From Chara braunii (lineage: Eukaryota; Streptophyta; Charophyceae; Charales; Characeae), in NCBI GenBank assembly GCA_003427395.1, contig BFEA01000695.1, positions 251,947 to 273,375 on the forward strand: a stretch of DNA of 21,429 nucleotides, given 5' to 3'. The notes beneath the pieces are model-generated. The model did no database searches. It had not been told where the DNA came from and worked only from the letters and a program-made list of their open reading frames with translations. Shown here piece after piece: positions 17,631-21,429 of this stretch (position 1 is the stretch's first letter; every line of letters starts with the position of its first letter). The position numbers were made by a program, and so were the translations under genes.

Positions 17631-18386
17631 GTGATATGCATGCGGAACTGGCAGGATCTGAGAGAAGCCAGGAAGAATGAGCCAGGAAGAATGCATGTGG
17701 ATTTGGCTATGCCTGAGCTTTGGGGAGAGGGAAACTGGTACGAGAAAGGTGTGGATGTCCTAAGAGTAATGAATGAGACGAAACCAGGTTGGTGCCTGCT
17801 CGAGAATGTTTTCTCGATGAAATGGGAAGATAGATTTGAGATTACGAATGCAGCCTTCAAGACATTGTCAAGAGCGAGAAATAACGTACAATGAAAGACT
17901 AGTGCAAGACATGTCTGTTGACGGACCTCCCCAAAGGGCAATGCTAGACAACTTGATGAAGAAAGAAAGAAAGAAAGAGACATCGAGCTGCTTAAAACCC
18001 TTGGCGTGTTGCTAGCTCGCACCTGAAGGAAGCCATAACGGATGATCCTTGTGACATTCGCCGCCAAAATCTTCCTCTTACCTTGGTCCCTGGGGAGGGT
18101 GATGCGTTTGTCGTCCTCTCTTTCGTTGGACGATACCTGAGGTTGTTGGGAATGTCTTGGGTATTTGGGAGTTCCGGTAAGAAAGAGATACAGTTGTGAG
18201 ACAGACGTTGATGCACAAAGAGTGTTACGCGCTCGTTGCAAAAACATTATTGAGCTTGGGAACGTTACGCAATCCAAAGGTAACCCGAAACAAAACCTTG
18301 ACCCCTCCATACCTTCCCCCGCCCCAAGGGGCAGAAACTTAAAGAACGACCCGAGAAAAGAGTGGGAAAGACAAAAAGAACACTGA
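17631..18386 (+). pseudogene. Cytosine-5 DNA methyltransferase remnant with DRM-like motif order
   Basis: C5 methyltransferases transfer methyl from AdoMet to cytosine in DNA. Frame 0 from 17631 reads YEKGVDVLRVMNETKPGWCL followed by LENVFSMKWEDR. This is motif VI: the ENV glutamate at 17802 contacts the target cytosine, and the hydrophobic/Met-Lys context is typical of DNMT3/DRM enzymes. After TGA 17892 the frame is disrupted. NPWRVASSHLKEAI (frame 2, from 17996) resembles motif X. GDAFVVLSF near 18100 is a damaged motif I. RYSCETDVDAQRVL (frame 0, Glu at 18198) is motif II, and NIIELGNVTQ is a motif III candidate. The order VI-X-I-II-III is that of plant domain-rearranged methyltransferases. 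The catalytic Pro-Cys of motif IV was not found, so it is lost or beyond an intron (a GTAACC donor-like site follows motif III). It cannot be functional as it stands. Confidence 0.6.
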
Positions 18387-18465
18387 CAAGCTAATTACTC
18401 ATCCCACCCCACTCCTCTTCCCTGTCTGTCTATCACTCCAAAATTCCTACTGACCATGGATTGGT

Positions 18466-18503
18466 GCGCGATGAGGACATCGCGAATGAGTGGGGGGAAT
18501 ATG
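18466..18503. repeat. Hairpin within a direct repeat, right copy
   Basis: CGCGATG-AGGA-CATCGCG (18467-18484) repeats the 17206 hairpin with a changed loop and an intact stem, followed by GAGTGGGGGGAAT as in the left copy. The copies are 1261 bp apart in direct orientation. Confidence 0.75.
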
Positions 18504-18975
18504 TCGGGACTAGTGAGTCTCGAATGATTTTCCGTCACTCGAGAGACTGTATATGACCAATTTGTGAACGGCAGAGAAAACCGGAGGCAGGAATGCTGGA
18601 AAGATCGGAAGCGTGGGCACAAACAGTATGAAGCTAGAGGCTGCCCAGAGTCGTCAGGACCGCCAAACTAGAAAGGGACTGTCTAAGCAAGAAGCGGCAA
18701 AGGACTGTGAGAGAATAGCAGGGGCGACTCTTTCCCCAAGGACGGAGAAGGGCCGCTGGGAAGTCAGTAGTAGCATAGGAGGTGCGCAGCAAGGGAAAGA
18801 AAGAAGTAGGAAGGGACAGGGCGCAAGGCGCTGACGTGACATGGCGGTAAGATGGCCAAGGAGGCCGCCGGTTGGATGGGAGCTGGCACCCGGAACGGAA
18901 CAGCGTACGGGACGCAAGAGGAACGGGGAGAGGAGATCGCCGTAAGGCGGAAGGACGTCAGGAGCACCAAGGAAA
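18504..18975. other. No gene recognised
   Basis: GC- and purine-rich sequence on the + strand. A 329-codon reverse-strand frame (18654-19643) overlaps it but is Pro/Leu/Arg low-complexity, as expected from the base composition, and has no domain. Confidence 0.4.
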
Positions 18976-19240
18976 GACGTGGTACAGGTGGGGCAGGAGT
19001 GTCGGGGACCACATGGGATTGAAGGACGGGGCGGTACCAGTAGGACAAAGTGTTGGGGACCACGCGGGGCCAAGGGACGGCGTGGTGCCGGCAAGGCGAA
19101 GTACCGGGAACCGCGTGAGACCAAAGGAAAGACGTAATGCAGGCAGGCCAAAGTGGGACCGCGTGGGCCTAGATAAAATGGCGGCACCAGCGGAACCACT
19201 AGCAAGACGGGTATCAACGGGATAAAGTGTCGGGAGCCGC
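18976..19240 (+). repeat. About 50-bp GC-rich tandem repeats, about five copies
   Basis: Units start near 18976, 19025, 19076, 19131 and 19177 and share GACG-GGTACCAG-GG-CAAAGTG followed by GGGACCACG-GGG-CAA. Spacing varies from 46 to 55 bases. The repeat causes the long artefactual reverse-strand frame. Confidence 0.75.
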
Positions 19241-20198
19241 CGACGAGGGCTAAAGGTCGGAGCCGTCGGCGGAATAATCGGCGACCGGCAAAAGGGAGGG
19301 GGGGCGCACGAGAGCGGGTCGTCACCTGGGGTGACGCCGGGAAAAAGGGGGGGACTAGGAACAATAAGGAAAAGAGGAGAAGTCGGGCGCTGACGGGAAT
19401 TGTCGACAGAACGGAGGAGATAGGCGTGAGACGGGAAAGACGGAGGGCACCTGGGACGACCCAGAGGGACCCTGGATCAGGCGCAACAATGATAAAAATA
19501 AGATAACGTAATGTCAGGTGGACGGGACCGTCCGGGCCAGATATCCGGATGAAAATACTAATTACCACAACGACAAGCACCGGTGGGAGGTGCCGAGGGG
19601 AAAAGAGGGGGGGAATAGTGGTAATGAGGAGGCCGGCCAGCAATCCGGGTTATTCTGGATCAGCCAGGGCAAACAAAAACAAAATCCCAAGGACCCGCAT
19701 GAAGAAATGGCTGGCCGGAGAACATCGAAGCAGGGGGGGCCACAAACAGGAGCGGCGGCAGCCAAAAGGATCCCCCTAGGACCTTGGGGGCCATTACTGC
19801 AGTTCGAGGTGCAGCGGCCACGTGCCGGCTGCAAAATCGGACCTTGGGAAAGGTCCAACAGCTAGAAAGAGGAGAAATAGTTGTTGGACACTTGTCCCAA
19901 CAGTAATAAAAGAGAAAGGAGAGAAAAAGGGGGAGAATGAGACAAAGGAGGAGGAATGGGTGGAGGAAAATGTGCCGCCAGGTTGGGACTGTAGCGGTAG
20001 GGACTGACAGGTTTCAATGATGACCTTATCCCTCCTAAATCCTAGGAGGGCAGTCCGGACTGCAGAGACTGGGCCCTTAGGACATTATCTCTGCAATATC
20101 TGAATTTAAGCAACAAAAATAAAGAAAAATGCTGATGTGAGTTGGCCGGCTCATTTTTGGGCCTTAGATCTGAAATCTGATCTTAAGGAGGAGGAGAT
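19241..20198. other. No gene recognised; G-run-rich then A-rich
   Basis: Several G runs (about 19290, 19347, 19604 and 19733) could form G-quadruplexes. A 115-codon + frame (19518-19865) is hydrophilic and without a known domain. TGTTGG-ACACTTGTC-CCAACA at 19882-19902 is a small hairpin. From 20090 the sequence becomes A-rich. Confidence 0.4.
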
Positions 20199-20234
20199 CT
20201 AGCCGTTTTTTGTGGGCTGACACAAAACGGCTAG
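20199..20234. repeat. Long perfect-ended hairpin
   Basis: CTAGCCGTTTTTTGTG and CACAAAACGGCTAG are inverted copies separated by GGCTGA. They pair over 14 positions with a 2-base T bulge. This may be a transcript hairpin, a terminator-like structure or a footprint of a small inverted-repeat element. No flanking target duplication was identified. Confidence 0.8.
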
Positions 20235-20760
20235 CACCGGAATGAGTTGGCAGCAAAATGGAGGGAAAACAAGGAAAGGAATAAAACAAAACTGCGTATA
20301 TGATCCAAGGATTGGGCCAGATACACCAAAATAATTAAAAATTGAAGTAAAAGACTCAAATTTAGGCCAACGGGAGCTTGGGGGTAGTTCGGAATGATGA
20401 GAACCGTGGATCTCTGCCAAACCCAAGGCTGAGATTGGAGCCGCCACTTGGAAAAATGCAACGGCTACCCAAAAGAGGCCTAGACCAGGAAAAAAATAAA
20501 AAATGGGCCACTAGGCCCTCAATTTTCAGTAAAGGCTGCATTTTGGAAAGGGGTACCCCACAAGGCAGCTCTTTTTGAAGTAAAGAGAGGCCGGGGTAGG
20601 CCAAGGGGTAGTCTGAGAGGGTACAAGCCACTCGGACTGCATGCACTTGACCAAAATGAGGCCCGGGTACCTCCAGATAGGCCAAAACCGGAAATTTGGC
20701 CTTGGGGGTACCTCGCTCCACCTAGAGGCACTTGGGGAGGCCTAGTGGTGGGGCGGTGCA
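20235..20760. other. No gene recognised; possible LTR U3
   Basis: AT-rich, then mixed sequence with frequent AGGCC words (TAGGCC, GAGGCCTAG, GAGGCCCGGG) but no regular period. No frame of interest. Its position before a TATA-like site and a pyrimidine-rich leader suggests the U3 part of an LTR, unproven. Confidence 0.3.
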
Positions 20761-20880
20761 CCAGCTCCAGCCTACATAAGCTGAGAATGCAGGCCGCCAC
20801 TCTCATTTGATCATGAGAGGAGCCCATGCTGCCCAAATGAATCCATGAGAGAGTCCTAATAGAATATAGCAAGGGAGAAG
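20761..20880 (+). promoter_or_regulatory. Second TATA-like promoter candidate
   Basis: CCTACATAAGC at 20771-20781 is a weak TATA match. It is followed by GCCGCCACTCTCATTT, a plausible initiator region about 25-30 bases downstream, and then a long purine-rich leader-like tract. This layout is typical of plant LTR promoters, but no partner LTR is in the window. Confidence 0.25.
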
Positions 20881-21190
20881 GAGCCGGAGCTAGCTTGGAC
20901 CCTGGCTATGGTGATAGGGTTGAGGGAGAAGGTCTAGAGGCTAGAAAGGAGCAAGAGAAGTAATCCGCCATAACCTTGAGGCTATGAGGTAGGAGGAGAG
21001 GCTGAAAGGGGTCTCATTAGCCCTTCTAGAGGGAAGGACTCCTTAGCCTTAGAGGTAGGAGCTTGCCATAACCTGGGAGGAGGTGTGAGAGAAGGAGGAG
21101 AGAACTTGAGGAGGTGGGAAAGCTATACTCAAGGAGCTAGAACCAAGCCTGGAAGCCCATTGACTAGAGACCAGTGAGAGGTGAGTGAAA
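20881..21190 (+). repeat. Purine-rich tract with a 98-bp spaced duplication
   Basis: About 300 bases are strongly enriched in GGAG/GAAGG/GAGG. GCCATAACCT recurs at 20967 and 21065, each time followed by a GAGG-rich segment, suggesting an imperfect 98-bp tandem unit. There is no coding frame. Confidence 0.6.
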
Positions 21191-21325
21191 GAGGAGGAAG
21201 TTTCTCCTTATTCTCCCCTTCTTCTTCTTCTTTTTCTCCTACTTCTTCTTCTTTCTCTCTCCTTTTCTTCTCCTTCCTCTCCCTCTCCTCCTCCCCCTTC
21301 TTCATCTATCCCTCCTTCCAAATCT
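21191..21325 (+). repeat. Pyrimidine-rich CTT/CTC tract
   Basis: Nearly pure C/T made of CTTCTT, TCTCC and CCTCC words, directly after a purine-rich tract. The 72-codon frame across it (poly-Leu/Ser/Pro) is a composition artefact. Such a tract could act as a splice polypyrimidine tract or form triplex DNA. Confidence 0.85.
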
Positions 21326-21429
21326 AGTCTTTTTGCTGATTTGGATGCTTGTGTGTGTTGCGATTCATCTTGGGATACTTCGGTGATCTTTCCCCTTGTG
21401 TAGATGCTCTCAAACTAGTGTTTTTGCTG
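21326..21429. other. Right edge, nothing recognised
   Basis: T-rich unique sequence. TTTTTGCTG occurs at 21330 and again at the very end (21421-21429), so a short repeat of about 90 bp may start here and leave the window. Confidence 0.4.

Noticed and set aside
17468-18310. 280-codon reverse frame
   Set aside because: It is antisense to the methyltransferase remnant, whose + strand motifs are specific. The reverse frame has no recognisable domain, although its segment opposite 18010-18110 looks superficially protein-like.
18654-19643. 329-codon reverse frame, the longest on that strand
   Set aside because: Pro/Leu/Arg-rich and explained by the purine-rich + strand and the about 50-bp repeats. 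No domain or sensible start context.
21185-21403. 72-codon Leu/Ser/Pro frame resembling a signal peptide
   Set aside because: Hydrophobic appearance comes from the pyrimidine tract alone.

Overview
The window is eukaryotic and retroelement-rich. It has no operons or ribosome binding sites. It does have intron-like donor/acceptor signals, microsatellites, minisatellites and an old, mutated Ty3/gypsy-type LTR retrotransposon on the + strand. The organism cannot be fixed from the sequence. The RT/integrase lineage, the apparent DNA methyltransferase remnant and the general texture fit a streptophyte alga or other non-flowering plant (a charophyte such as Chara is my best guess, low confidence). 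A fungus is not excluded.

Layout. 1-600: a 54-bp minisatellite and a CT microsatellite. 600-3420: no recognisable gene; one TATA-like site near 2344. 3472-6910: four head-to-tail, diverged copies (A-D) of an unrecognised protein of about 250-270 aa, each broken by in-frame stops and each preceded by a small branch-point/acceptor-like block. 7375-13829: gag, protease, reverse transcriptase, RNase H and integrase in the normal Ty3/gypsy order, broken by about nine in-frame stops, four frame changes and a deletion that removes the RT catalytic YxDD box. 14244-14906: an extra 3' ORF with nuclear-localisation-like basic clusters and a SUMO-interaction-like motif. 13.9-17.6 kb: several families of short tandem repeats. 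17.6-18.4 kb: a broken cytosine-5 DNA methyltransferase with the rearranged motif order of plant DRM enzymes, lying between two copies of a hairpin-containing direct repeat. 18.4-21.4 kb: GC-rich repeats, a hairpin, a second TATA-like site and a purine-rich tract that switches to a pyrimidine-rich tract. This may be part of another element's LTR or leader.

How the parts may work together (inference). ORFs A-D, gag-pol and the 3' ORF are colinear, on one strand, and decayed in the same way (stops and lost zinc ligands explicable by C-to-T / G-to-A changes). They may be one large, now dead, multi-ORF retrotransposon in which splicing brought each 5' accessory ORF next to the leader. I could not find a convincing LTR pair or primer-binding site, so the outer limits of the element, and whether the methyltransferase belongs to it, remain open.
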